Origin: an uncultured Chlorobiaceae bacterium
Lineage (GTDB): Bacteria > Bacteroidota > Chlorobiia > Chlorobiales > Chlorobiaceae
DNA length: 64,000 nt
NCBI GenBank assembly: GCA_903939765.1
Contig: CAJAIK010000066.1
Coordinates: 1-64,000, forward strand
Direction of reading: 5' to 3'
Shown: one piece after another, positions 16,246-24,453 of the stretch
Layout: every line of letters begins with the position of its first letter
How positions within the stretch are numbered: the first letter of the stretch is position 1
Program-made: the position numbers and the translations under genes
Notes under the pieces: model-generated
Told to the model about the DNA's origin: nothing
Database searches by the model: none
What the model saw: only the letters and a program-made list of their open reading frames with translations

Positions 16246-16785
16246 ATGAATCATTCCGGAAAATATATGAGCGTTTCGTATCGGGTCTTCACTGCAGCAG
16301 TATTCTCTCTGGTGTTGCTTGCTCAGCCATTATTCCCGGCACAGGGAGCCGAAAGAGTTGGTATTGTCGATTCCGGCAAAATCCTGCGGCAAATGCCGGA
16401 AACGAAACAGGCAGAAACAACTCTGCAGGCAGCGGCTATTCCTTTGCGAAAAGAGCTTGAGCGCATGAATCTGGACTTGAAGAACTCAATTGCCTCCTAT
16501 GAGCAGCAAAAAGCTTCATTGGCCAAAGCGGCAAAAACACAAAAGGAAAAAGAGCTGACAATCAAGGCACAAGCCATTCAGAAATACCAACAGGTTAACA
16601 GTGGCGTTCTTGAAAAGAAAAAACAGGCGCTCTTTCTGCCCATTCGTCAGAAAATATTGGCGGCTATTCAGTCAATTGCGCAAAAAAACGGGTTCTCTGT
16701 GGTGATTGAGAAAAGCACTGCATTATACGTATCAGTGGATCATGATCTTACCTTACAGGTGATGACCCAGTTGCATGTCAAGTAG
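16246..16785 (+). CDS. OmpH/Skp-family periplasmic chaperone
   Basis: A 179-residue exported protein. A signal peptide covers about residues 1-34 (AAVFSLVLLAQPLFPAQGAE). The family start follows (RVGIVDSGKILRQMPE), then a long coiled-coil of Lys, Gln and Glu-rich helix (about 60-125) and the short C-terminal beta part (GFSVVIEKSTALYVS). Skp/OmpH proteins hold unfolded outer-membrane proteins in the periplasm. It lies between the small secreted protein and the tail-specific protease, a quality-control setting. A strong terminator follows. Confidence 0.85.
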   Translation: MNHSGKYMSVSYRVFTAAVFSLVLLAQPLFPAQGAERVGIVDSGKILRQMPETKQAETTLQAAAIPLRKELERMNLDLKNSIASYEQQKASLAKAAKTQKEKELTIKAQAIQKYQQVNSGVLEKKKQALFLPIRQKILAAIQSIAQKNGFSVVIEKSTALYVSVDHDLTLQVMTQLHVK

Positions 16786-16790
16786 GCCGC

Positions 16791-16838
16791 AAGGGAGAGT
16801 TCCGATGCTCATCGGAACTCTCCCTTGTTCTGTTTTTT
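16791..16838 (+). terminator. Rho-independent terminator after ompH
   Basis: AAGGGAGAGTTCCGA and TCGGAACTCTCCCTT form a perfect 15-bp stem with a 6-base loop, followed by GTTCTGTTTTTTT. It starts 6 bases after the ompH stop. Confidence 0.9.
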
Positions 16839-16924
16839 TGTAAAACCATTTTGGATGTCAAAGACGAACTACTCTTCTGAAGCAGCTTTATGCACGAAAA
16901 ATCATTGATCATCATACCGCAACA

Positions 16925-18982
16925 ATGCTAAAAAAAAGTCTGCTCCTTCTTGTTATTGCATTTTGCAGTGCTCTGCCAGTATTTGCCCGAAATGTTGCCA
17001 GAATAACCAAACCAGCTCAGGTTGTTGTTCTCAAGCCGACGGCCGTCGAGGCAGAGGCAGCTAAATATATTGCACAAAATCTTTTGCAGAACCATTACAG
17101 AAAGGTGGCTATCAGTGATTCCCTTTCTCAACAGATATTTAATCGATATATCGACGATCTGGACGGCAGTAAAAACTATTTTTTGGCAAGCGAGGTTGAA
17201 AGTCTCCGTCATGTTTACGGCAGTCGTCTTGATGATGAATTACTTTCAGGCAAGGCAACTGTCGGGTTTGCTCTTTATAACTCGTTTCTTAAACGGGCCC
17301 GGGAGAAAATGCGATTTATGAGGGTTGCCGCCGATACCGTTCATTTCAATTTTTCAACGCCCGAAACTCTCGACCTCAATCGCAAGAGCGATCCATGGCC
17401 TTCCGACCTGCATCAGTTAACCGAACTGTGGCGGAAAGAGCTGAAATATCAATGGCTCAATCTCAAATATTCCGGAGAAAGTGATAAGACCATTCGTGGA
17501 GCCCTTGCCAAAAGCTACGCAAGCCGGCTGAATCTTTTGAACCGTCAGAAGCCGGAAGACGCATTCCAGTCCTATATCTATGCTTTGACAACATCGTTCG
17601 ATCCTCATACAAGCTATTTCTCTCCGGACGAGTACCAAAACTTTCAGATTGATCTCAGTCGTTCGCTTGAGGGAATTGGCGCCAAATTGCAAACAGAAGG
17701 GGAGTATACCGTTGTTTATGAGATTATTCCCGGCGGTCCTGCCTTCAAAAATAATACACTGAAAAAAGGCGATAAAATTATTGGCGTCGGACAGGGAAAA
17801 ACAGCCGTTATTGTTGATGTCACTGGTTGGCGGATCAATGATACCGTAAAACTGATTCGCGGGAAAAAAGGCACTTTTGTCCGCATGAAAGTGCTGCCTG
17901 CAAGCCAGGGAGGCAGGGGTGAAGCAAAAATAGTCGAGCTCTTGCGTGACAAAATAAATCTGGAAGAACAGGCAGCGCAGAAAAGTGTTATCAGTCAGAA
18001 CGGTCGAAAAATCGGAGTTATTACCATACCCTCCTTTTACCTTGATTTTGAAGGTGAGGAGCAGAATACGGGCAATTATAACAGTACAAGCCGTGATGTA
18101 AACCGTATTCTGAATGAACTGAATGCTGAGCATGTCGATGGTATTATCATGGATCTTCGAAACAACGGCGGAGGATCGCTTGAAGAGTCGGTGAAAGTTA
18201 CGGGCCTGTTTATTCCTTATGGCCCTGTCGTCCAGGTCAGCAATGCTGCGGGTGGAAAAACGGTACTTAAAGATGACGACAGCAGGGTGATGTATAGCGG
18301 ACCGCTTGCAGTGCTTGTTAACCGTTACAGCGCATCAGCCTCCGAGATTGTCGCTGCGGCGCTTCAGGATTATGGTCGGGGAGTTATCATCGGAGAGAGA
18401 ACGTTTGGCAAGGGAACGGTTCAAGACCTCATTAAACTTTCAAGACCGGATACTTTTTCGGGAAAGCCGCCTGAACTCGGAGAGATGACGCTCACTGTTG
18501 CAAAGTTTTACAGAATTACCGGAGGCAGTACCCAGCATAAAGGGGTTGAACCTGATATTTTTATGCCATCCATGATTGATGCGACAACTATCGGTGAGGA
18601 TACTTATACCAGTAGTCTGCCATGGAGTACCATTTCACCCTCATTGTATCAGCCCGCAGCGGAGGTCAGCCCGGAAGAGATTGGTCTGCTTCGCCAAAAA
18701 TTTCAGGAAAGATCATCGAAGGATGCGCTCTACCAAACCTATCTGCATGATATTGATACCCTTGACCAGATACGAAAGAAAAAGACGGTATCGCTTGAGG
18801 ATTCAGCGTTCAAATCAGAAACGGAAACGATGAAAAAGATTGAGAAGCAGTGGGTGATGGAGACCGATGCGACCAGGAGGGATACGAACAAGGATGTGCT
18901 GCTCAGCCAGTCAGCAGCAATTGTTTCCGATATGGCAGGATTCAAGGCAGTAGCGTCACCATTGAATCCTTTGCATCACTGA
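16925..18982 (+). CDS. prc: Carboxy-terminal processing (tail-specific) protease, S41 family
   Basis: A 685-residue periplasmic protease that degrades or trims proteins from the C-terminus. A signal peptide (residues ~1-22) is followed by the Tsp N-terminal helical domain (~40-235) and a PDZ domain (~240-330, GIGAKLQTEGEYTVVYEIIP). The S41 core (~355-520) has catalytic S471 (RYSASASEI) and K496 (RTFGKGTVQ). A C-terminal helical domain extends to 685. The length matches E. coli Prc. A decayed copy of its first ~45 codons and upstream DNA lies at about 21330-21560. Confidence 0.93.
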   Translation: MLKKSLLLLVIAFCSALPVFARNVARITKPAQVVVLKPTAVEAEAAKYIAQNLLQNHYRKVAISDSLSQQIFNRYIDDLDGSKNYFLASEVESLRHVYGSRLDDELLSGKATVGFALYNSFLKRAREKMRFMRVAADTVHFNFSTPETLDLNRKSDPWPSDLHQLTELWRKELKYQWLNLKYSGESDKTIRGALAKSYASRLNLLNRQKPEDAFQSYIYALTTSFDPHTSYFSPDEYQNFQIDLSRSLEGIGAKLQTEGEYTVVYEIIPGGPAFKNNTLKKGDKIIGVGQGKTAVIVDVTGWRINDTVKLIRGKKGTFVRMKVLPASQGGRGEAKIVELLRDKINLEEQAAQKSVISQNGRKIGVITIPSFYLDFEGEEQNTGNYNSTSRDVNRILNELNAEHVDGIIMDLRNNGGGSLEESVKVTGLFIPYGPVVQVSNAAGGKTVLKDDDSRVMYSGPLAVLVNRYSASASEIVAAALQDYGRGVIIGERTFGKGTVQDLIKLSRPDTFSGKPPELGEMTLTVAKFYRITGGSTQHKGVEPDIFMPSMIDATTIGEDTYTSSLPWSTISPSLYQPAAEVSPEEIGLLRQKFQERSSKDALYQTYLHDIDTLDQIRKKKTVSLEDSAFKSETETMKKIEKQWVMETDATRRDTNKDVLLSQSAAIVSDMAGFKAVASPLNPLHH

Positions 18983-19006
18983 TCACTCTCCTTGAGGCAG
19001 GATTGC

Positions 19007-19885
19007 ATGGTGTTGCAAGATATTTTTGCAAAAAAACATGCAATCGCATACGGAATTCAAAAAACAATCGTCGTGATGGGTTGTGTAAAAAAAATGTATG
19101 GGCAACTCTTTGAACACTCAGGAGTTGTGTTTTTTGCTCCCGCCTCTGTTATTAAAATAGGTATGGTCATGATTCTGGCCATTTTTTGTTCAGTTCCCGC
19201 TTTTGGGGAGCATCCCCTTATCACTGATGATACTGGAACTCAAGGAAATGCAAAATATCTGCTTGAGCTGAACAGCGAATTTTCGACAAAAAAAATCGAT
19301 GCTGGCGGAGGGATGGCCGCAGCTCTTACTTTAGGTATAGCCGATAATCTTGATCTTTGTGTCGGGTTTCCCTATCAATGGTGCCCGTTGAATGGTATGA
19401 GCGATCTACCAGTTGAAGTCAAATGGAGGATGTTCGAATGTGATGAAAATGGTTTGAGTTTCGCCTTGAACCCTGGATTTTCCATTCCCTCGGGTGATGA
19501 AAAACAAGGACTTGGAAACGGTGCTTTTACCGGAGGTCTGATGCTGATTGTCACCAAGGCATGGCGACAAGGTGCCGTACACTCAAACATTGGGCATACA
19601 TGGAATGCTTATGGCCTGAAATCTGATGCAGAGCTATCAAGAAAGGATATCTGGCATGCCTCAATTGCCACAGAAATCCATGTAACAGAAAATCTTCGTT
19701 CAGTGTTCGATGTTGGCATTGATACAAATCCGGATAAGAGCTCAGATCGTCATCCAATTTATTTTATTGGCGGTCTTATCTACAGTGTGACTGAAAACCT
19801 TGATATTGATTTTGGTGTTAAGCAACTACGTAATAAAGCAATACCGGATACGATGTTTCTGACCGGTCTTACGGTGAATTTATAA
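19007..19885 (+). CDS. Outer-membrane transporter-like protein (MetA-pathway type)
   Basis: A predicted beta-barrel-like exported protein. After a hydrophobic export signal (MVMILAIFCSVPAFG) it reads HPLITDDTGTQGNAKYLLEL, the typical start of the Phenol_MetA_deg/alpha-amylase-like transporter family, then amphipathic strands to a C-terminal LTVNL. ATG 19007 has a good upstream AGGCAGGA but gives ~52 residues before the signal core, which is odd. ATG 19094 or 19163 would give a more usual signal peptide. The substrate is unknown. It is convergent with the next gene. Confidence 0.65.
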   Translation: MVLQDIFAKKHAIAYGIQKTIVVMGCVKKMYGQLFEHSGVVFFAPASVIKIGMVMILAIFCSVPAFGEHPLITDDTGTQGNAKYLLELNSEFSTKKIDAGGGMAAALTLGIADNLDLCVGFPYQWCPLNGMSDLPVEVKWRMFECDENGLSFALNPGFSIPSGDEKQGLGNGAFTGGLMLIVTKAWRQGAVHSNIGHTWNAYGLKSDAELSRKDIWHASIATEIHVTENLRSVFDVGIDTNPDKSSDRHPIYFIGGLIYSVTENLDIDFGVKQLRNKAIPDTMFLTGLTVNL

Positions 19886-19890
19886 TTACA

Positions 19891-20670
19891 TTAAGGCGTC
19901 TGTGTTCCAATTTTATGGTCTTTGCCGGCTGCTTTTTGTGGGAAAATCGCGATCAATATCATCATAAGAACGAACAATATAATTGATGCTGTATATCGGC
20001 TCAGTTCTAATCCTCCTTTGGCAAGTGGCTTGTCAAGAAAGTCTCCTACGACTGCTCCTAACGGTCGAGTAAGAATAAAAGCGGACCAGAAAAGAAAAGT
20101 ATGGGACAATTCAGTCCAATAGTATGCTGCAGCAACGAATGCTAACAGCGCAGAAAATATCGCAGCACCACCTGCATATCCCAACCCTGCCGTATCCGCA
20201 CTCCAGTCTCCGAGTGCAGTCCCGAGAGTTTGTGAAAACATGATGGTAACCCAATAGAATAATTCAGTTTTTGGAGAGCTGACGGTATCAACTGAAACAG
20301 AGCCCTGAGTTCGATACCAAATGATAAGCGATACCATGAGCAGAGTAAACAGAAGCGCGGTACCACCCGAATAGCCGATACCCATGGACCGGTCTGCAAA
20401 GTCAGCAAGCGTTGTTCCTACTGTTGTTGTAGAAATAATTGTTGTCCAGTATACACCTGGATGAAATTTTTTTGCAGCAATTTGCACAATAACGGCAACA
20501 AGGAAGATGGTACCAAAAATTGCAGTTCCCACCAGGTAGCCAAGATTCATGGACATTGAAACGGCGTCGCCACCGGTTTCACCAAGAGTTGTGGCAAGAA
20601 TTTTGATAATCCAGAAGATCAAGGTAACCGCCGGAACCTTGATGAGATCACCTTTATTTGGCGTTGTCAT
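19891..20670 (-). CDS. COG4705-type membrane protein with four internal repeats
   Basis: A 259-residue inner-membrane protein with eight or so helices. It consists of four repeats of about 60 residues, each with a TxLGxxxGD-like first helix and a GxxxA second helix: ATTLGETGGDAV, TTTVGTTLADFAD, SQTLGTALGDWSAD, TRPLGAVVGDFLD. Proteins of this type are annotated as conserved membrane-anchored proteins of unknown function. The repeated small-residue/Asp motif suggests a channel or carrier built by two duplications. Confidence 0.75.
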   Translation of the reverse strand: MTTPNKGDLIKVPAVTLIFWIIKILATTLGETGGDAVSMSMNLGYLVGTAIFGTIFLVAVIVQIAAKKFHPGVYWTTIISTTTVGTTLADFADRSMGIGYSGGTALLFTLLMVSLIIWYRTQGSVSVDTVSSPKTELFYWVTIMFSQTLGTALGDWSADTAGLGYAGGAAIFSALLAFVAAAYYWTELSHTFLFWSAFILTRPLGAVVGDFLDKPLAKGGLELSRYTASIILFVLMMILIAIFPQKAAGKDHKIGTQTP

Positions 20671-20934
20671 TTATCAGCTTTTCCATTAAAGAAACACTCA
20701 CATTTGCGTTGGCTGACATTGACCATAATGATTTACCAAATTTGGAAAAGCAGTAGAGAGGTATCTTGTTATCGGGATTATTCAGAGTATTGCACTGCAC
20801 CTTCTGAGGTTACTCGCTAAAATAATAAATAAGAGCGTTTTCCAGTATGATTTTCTGTAGAGTATCCACCCTTGCCCGAGGAAGGGAGAAGAGATGCTAT
20901 AAACAAAAAAAATAAAGCTGCCGGCAGATTTTTT
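20671..20934. other. Intergenic region upstream of copy 2
   Basis: No ORF worth calling. AT-rich, with A-runs near 20905. It holds the promoter of the minus-strand membrane protein and whatever remains of the copy 2 promoter. No clear -10 like that of copy 1 is present. Confidence 0.4.
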
Positions 20935-21028
20935 TTGAAAGAATATTCAGTGTGGTGCGTAACATTGTGGATGAAGAAAAATGAATTACTTCTGTTTCGT
21001 TACCCGCAAACCAATAATAATCTGAACG
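20935..21028 (+). promoter_or_regulatory. Conserved 94-nt leader, copy 2
   Basis: It aligns without gaps to the copy 1 leader over 94 bases: TTGAAAGAATAT, TGGTGCGTA and CTTCTGTTTC fall at identical offsets. It ends at ATC instead of the ATG start. Confidence 0.6.
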
Positions 21029-21256
21029 ATCAAAAAGAATTTTATTGCGGGTGTTATTATTGCTCTTGCGATGGTCGGAATGTTTGGTAGTGTCTCTTTT
21101 GCTGAAAGTGCAACGGCAGTCAAACCTGCGGTGGAATCAGTAAAAGCGGAAGCTCCTGCGGTTGCAAAGAAAACAGGTAAAAAGCATATCAGGAAGCAGA
21201 GCGTAGCCAGGAACGTTGCAGCGAAAAAGGTGACAACTCCTGCAGCAGTCAAGTAA
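21029..21256 (+). pseudogene. Lys/Ala-rich secreted small protein, copy 2, start codon lost
   Basis: The frame encodes IKKNFIAGVIIALAMVGMFG, then the same Ala/Lys/Val-rich tail as copies 1 and 3 (75 residues). The start codon that is ATG in both paralogs is ATC here (21029-21031). The next ATG (21071) would remove most of the signal peptide. Several tail lysines are also replaced (HIRKQSVARNVAAKK). It is probably a decaying duplicate, although the frame is still open and followed by its own terminator. Rare AUC initiation cannot be excluded. Confidence 0.7.
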
Positions 21257-21272
21257 GGTTTTGACGATGGCA

Positions 21273-21325
21273 GAAGCAAAAGAGAGTTACCGGTAATTTC
21301 GGATCTCTCTTGCTTCATTTTTTTT
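21273..21325 (+). terminator. Terminator after copy 2
   Basis: GAAGCAAAAGAGAG pairs with CTCTCTTGCTTC with one bulge around a loop of about 17 bases, followed by ATTTTTTTT. It is 16 bases after the copy 2 stop. Confidence 0.75.
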
Positions 21326-21329
21326 GCAG

Positions 21330-21560
21330 AACCATTTTTTTTGAGGCCGTGGTGTGCCGCTCTCTTGATGCAATGTTATTTGCGGATTACCCCTGACCAT
21401 TATACAGCGGCAATGGCGAAAAAAGTCTGTTTTTTCCCTGTCGTTGCATTGCAGCGTATTGTGCCCAACTTTGTCAGAAATACCACTGCAAAATTTAATT
21501 CGATTGTGGACGTCTTTACCCTCAAGCCGACGGTCGCACCCGTTAAAGCGCAGTTGTGCC
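21330..21560 (+). pseudogene. Decayed duplicate of the prc 5' end
   Basis: The segment parallels 16845-17063. AGAACCATTTT corresponds to AAAACCATTTT. ATG 21413 starts MAKKVCFFPVVALQRIVPNF, against MLKKSLLLLVIAFCSALPVF in the protease. Both then read into LKPT followed by an Ala/Val/Glu or Lys-rich stretch (CTCAAGCCGACGG is identical). After about 45 codons similarity ends. Together with copy 2 it shows that a block of small secreted gene plus protease was duplicated and has decayed. Confidence 0.6.
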
Positions 21561-21633
21561 CGAATGGCGGGATTCAAGAGAGGGAAGCCGGAAGTGCGTC
21601 CCCTTTATCATTTCATAAAAATATGCTGAGAGT

Positions 21634-22221
21634 GTGGAAGAGATAAGTGAGCTTCAGGAAAAACTTGGTCTCTCTGTGGCCAGGAATCGCCTCAATAACT
21701 GGGTAGCCATAAGCGTCTCTCTCATTTCTGTTTTTATGGCCGTTACAAAAGTAAAAGACGACAATATCGTTCAGGCCATGCTCCAGACCAAGTCGGATGC
21801 TGTTGACACCTGGAACGAATATCAGTCGAAAAAGATCAAGCATCATCTTGCTGAGCTGGGTCTGAATCAGGTAAAGGCTCTGCAGGTGGCCTATGGGAAA
21901 GGAAATGCTGAGCTCTCATTCCAACAGAACAGTTACCAGGCAGGCATTGCCCGTTATCAAAAAGAGGAAGAGACGTTGAGTCAGAAGGCCAGGAAGTTCG
22001 AAAAACAGTACGATGATCTGAATTTCCGGGATGACCAGTTCGACCTCTCTGATGCCATATTTTCCATTACTCTGGCTATGCTTGCCATTACAGCGCTGAC
22101 CGGAAAACGCAAACTTCCTGTGCTGGCTTGGCTCTTTGCAGGTTTTGGATTGTTGATGGGAGTTGCCGGGCTTATGGGGCTCGCGCTGCACCCAACTGCT
22201 CTGGTTCGATTGCTTTCGTAA
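21634..22221 (+). CDS. DUF4337-family membrane protein
   Basis: A 195-residue protein from GTG 21634. One N-terminal helix (NNWVAISVSLISVFMAVTKV) is followed by a charged coiled-coil-like stretch (~45-130) and two C-terminal helices (~140-190, ending ALHPTALVRLLS). This layout, with DTWNEYQSKKIKHHLAEL, is typical of DUF4337, whose function is unknown. The start overlaps the prc remnant frame. Confidence 0.75.
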   Translation: MEEISELQEKLGLSVARNRLNNWVAISVSLISVFMAVTKVKDDNIVQAMLQTKSDAVDTWNEYQSKKIKHHLAELGLNQVKALQVAYGKGNAELSFQQNSYQAGIARYQKEEETLSQKARKFEKQYDDLNFRDDQFDLSDAIFSITLAMLAITALTGKRKLPVLAWLFAGFGLLMGVAGLMGLALHPTALVRLLS

Positions 22222-22247
22222 TGAACATTTTGCGCTCATAATCGAAA

Positions 22248-22535
22248 GTGCCGAAAAAATTGAGACTTGTGCATGAAACGCTACTCATTTATACCATTAA
22301 GATTATGATTTATATTGCGTTAATAATTGTATTGGTCATCTTGTTTTTAATTGTCTCTGTTTTGCAGGCAGAGCGACTTGAACGTCACTGCTATGTGGTA
22401 ATCAATAATCGAGGTGAACGCATAACTTCGGGAAGCCATTCACACTGTTTGGAAAGGATGCATGCACAGAGAGCTTCTGACAAAGCGTTTCGTGTCATAA
22501 GACGGTCCTACAAAATCAGAAAAGTTGCAGGGTGA
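22248..22535 (+). CDS. Small membrane-anchored protein, unknown
   Basis: 95 residues from GTG 22248, or 76 from ATG 22305. One strong hydrophobic helix (IALIIVLVILFLIVSVLQ) is followed by a basic cytosolic tail of ~50 residues with two Cys and several His (RHCYVVINNRGERITSGSHS, HCLERMHAQR). No family recognised. It lies 26 bases after the DUF4337 gene, so is probably cotranscribed. Confidence 0.5.
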   Translation: MPKKLRLVHETLLIYTIKIMIYIALIIVLVILFLIVSVLQAERLERHCYVVINNRGERITSGSHSHCLERMHAQRASDKAFRVIRRSYKIRKVAG

Positions 22536-22594
22536 TTGCTGTGGACGGAGTTTTGTTTTTCTTGCCGCAAAAAAAAGAACCGGAAGTATATTTT

Positions 22595-22688
22595 TTGAAA
22601 GAAAATTGAAAGAGGGACGTATCAGGAAGAGGAAGGTAGGTAGATTGGTTCTGTTTTTTTTACATTCAAATAACAAACAACCGTAATT
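22595..22688 (+). promoter_or_regulatory. Conserved 94-nt leader, copy 3
   Basis: TTGAAAGAA starts exactly 94 bases before ATG 22689, as in copies 1 and 2. TTCTGTTT is also shared, shifted by one base. TATATT at 22587-22592 could be the -10 box. Confidence 0.55.
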
Positions 22689-22916
22689 ATGAAAAAGAAT
22701 TTTATTGCTGGTGTTGTCATTGCTCTTGCGATGGTCGGAATGTTTGGTAGTGTCTCTTTTGCTGAAAGTACAACGGCAGCAAAGCCTGCGGTGGAAGCAG
22801 TAAAAACGGAAGCTCCTGTGGTTGCGAAGAAAACAGTTAAAAAGCATGCCAAGAAGAAGAAAGTAGCCAAGAAAGTTGTAGTGAAAAAGGTGACAGCTCC
22901 TGCAGCAGTCAAGTAA
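22689..22916 (+). CDS. Lys/Ala/Val-rich secreted small protein, copy 3
   Basis: A 75-residue intact paralog of the proteins at 15767 and 21029. It has a signal peptide (MKKNFIAGVVIALAMVGMFG, cleavage near SFA/EST) and a highly basic tail (VAKKTVKKHAKKKKVAKKVV). Copies 2 and 3 are closer to each other than to copy 1: their first 60 bases are almost identical. A clear terminator follows 24 bases after the stop. The function is unknown. Confidence 0.8.
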   Translation: MKKNFIAGVVIALAMVGMFGSVSFAESTTAAKPAVEAVKTEAPVVAKKTVKKHAKKKKVAKKVVVKKVTAPAAVK

Positions 22917-22940
22917 GGCTTTCGATACGAAAAAATGTAA

Positions 22941-22966
22941 AAAACCCCTTCATCAGGAGGGGTTTT
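22941..22966 (+). terminator. Rho-independent terminator after copy 3
   Basis: AAAACCCCT pairs with AGGGGTTTT around an 8-base loop, ending in a run of six T. Confidence 0.9.
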
Positions 22967-23126
22967 TTACTCTATAGGCAAGAAGCATCTATCAAGAGGT
23001 CTGTTTGCGATAAAGTGTTTTTTTTGTGACAGAGAGTCCATCGGACAGGTATTCCACCGTTACGACGTGGTTTTTTTTGTTATCATTTACCTGATTTTTG
23101 CATCCATCCATAGATAATAGTAAGTC

Positions 23127-24341
23127 ATGCCACCTCTGTCGACAACAAGCTCAACTGTTTTTGGCGCAGCTCTTCTTGCTGCTGCGTTTGCGTTGCCCTC
23201 AGTGCAGTTGGCCTATGCAGACACGGCCCCTGAACGGGGTGTTGTCAGCATGAAGTACCTGAATTACCAGGATAGTCAGTCAGCCGATTCTCCGTTAACA
23301 GCAAGCTTGCCGAGCATGGATCGAATTGCCGTTAATGCGCTTTCGATCAAGGCTGTTGTGCCCGTTGCCGGTGAGTGGTCTGTAGGAGTCTCATTGATGG
23401 AGGATTCTGTTACCGGAGCATCACCGGCTTATCACTCATCAGGTTTTCCTGCGAGTAAAAGCGATGCCAAATCGGGAGCGTCAGGGGAGTTGCGTCACGC
23501 TGTCGATATCCAGCTTACACGATACTTTCAGCAGGGAAGTGTTACGACAGGTACAAGCTATTCGACTGAGTCCGATTATGTTTCGCGCAGTTATTCCCTT
23601 CAGGCAAGCCTCTCTACCGAAGACAAGAATACCTCGTTCACCCTTGGGGGAAGTTTTAACGATGACTCCATCGATCTCAACAAGCCGAATGTTGTTGCAT
23701 CAAAACAGCAACTTCCAGCAGAGAAAAAGCAGGTTGTTGCAGGGTTATTTGGTGTTACGAGGGTTTTGACGAAGAAGGATATCGTTCAGTTTAATCTGGG
23801 GTATACCAACGGAAGTGGCTATTTCACCGATCCCTACAAGGATCCTGACAACAGGCCGCGGGATCGCAACAGTGTGACCGCATTGGGCCGATGGAACCAC
23901 CATTTTGATAGCACCGATGGTACCGCACAGCTTTCGTATCGTTATTACGCCGATACCTTCGGTATCCGGGCGCATACCCTTGAAGCTGAATATGTTCAGC
24001 CCCTCCAACATGGCTGGACTCTCACTCCCTTGCTTCGTCTCTACACACAAAGTGAAGCTGACTTTTATTTTACGGTCGCAGAAGAGCAGGTCAATGGAGA
24101 TGGAACACCGAAACCACCAACCAGTGGAGCCTATTATACAGAGGATCAGCGCCTTTCAGCCTTTGGCGCACTCACTCTTGGGCTGAAGGTGAGCAAACAG
24201 TTGAATCAGGATTGGCTGGTCGACCTGAAATTTGAAAAATACGAGCAGCGAGATGAGTGGAATTTGGGTGGATCCGGCGATCCCGGCGTGGCAACATTCA
24301 GTGCAAGAACTATTCAGATTGGTCTCTCCCGCAAGATTTGA
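23127..24341 (+). CDS. DUF3570 outer-membrane protein
   Basis: A 404-residue exported protein. The signal peptide is about residues 1-31 (ALLAAAFALPSVQLAYADTA). The mature part is rich in alternating amphipathic strands and ends in an aromatic/hydrophobic strand (ARTIQIGLSRKI), as in beta-barrels. DMALSIKAVVPVAGEWSVGV-like strands and the LSYRYYADTFGIRAHTLEAE segment are typical of DUF3570, which often occurs with small lipoprotein and redox genes, none of which is adjacent here. The role is unknown. Confidence 0.75.
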   Translation: MPPLSTTSSTVFGAALLAAAFALPSVQLAYADTAPERGVVSMKYLNYQDSQSADSPLTASLPSMDRIAVNALSIKAVVPVAGEWSVGVSLMEDSVTGASPAYHSSGFPASKSDAKSGASGELRHAVDIQLTRYFQQGSVTTGTSYSTESDYVSRSYSLQASLSTEDKNTSFTLGGSFNDDSIDLNKPNVVASKQQLPAEKKQVVAGLFGVTRVLTKKDIVQFNLGYTNGSGYFTDPYKDPDNRPRDRNSVTALGRWNHHFDSTDGTAQLSYRYYADTFGIRAHTLEAEYVQPLQHGWTLTPLLRLYTQSEADFYFTVAEEQVNGDGTPKPPTSGAYYTEDQRLSAFGALTLGLKVSKQLNQDWLVDLKFEKYEQRDEWNLGGSGDPGVATFSARTIQIGLSRKI

Positions 24342-24345
24342 CTCA

Positions 24346-24378
24346 TTCGTCCCCTCAAAAAACAAAATGGGGGACGAA
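24346..24378 (+). terminator. Hairpin after the DUF3570 gene
   Basis: TTCGTCCCC and GGGGACGAA form a 9-bp stem with a 15-base A-rich loop. There is no T-run. Confidence 0.45.
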
Positions 24379-24453
24379 GTTGATCCTGCTGTATTTATTC
24401 TCAAGAGATTCTGTTTTTGAGACGCTTCGCTTTACTGCTTGACATAAATGGTT

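Noticed and set aside
22440-22847. Minus-strand 135-residue ORF across copy 3
   Set aside because: Antisense to the Lys/Ala-rich gene; Phe/Cys-rich from the reverse of Lys codons.
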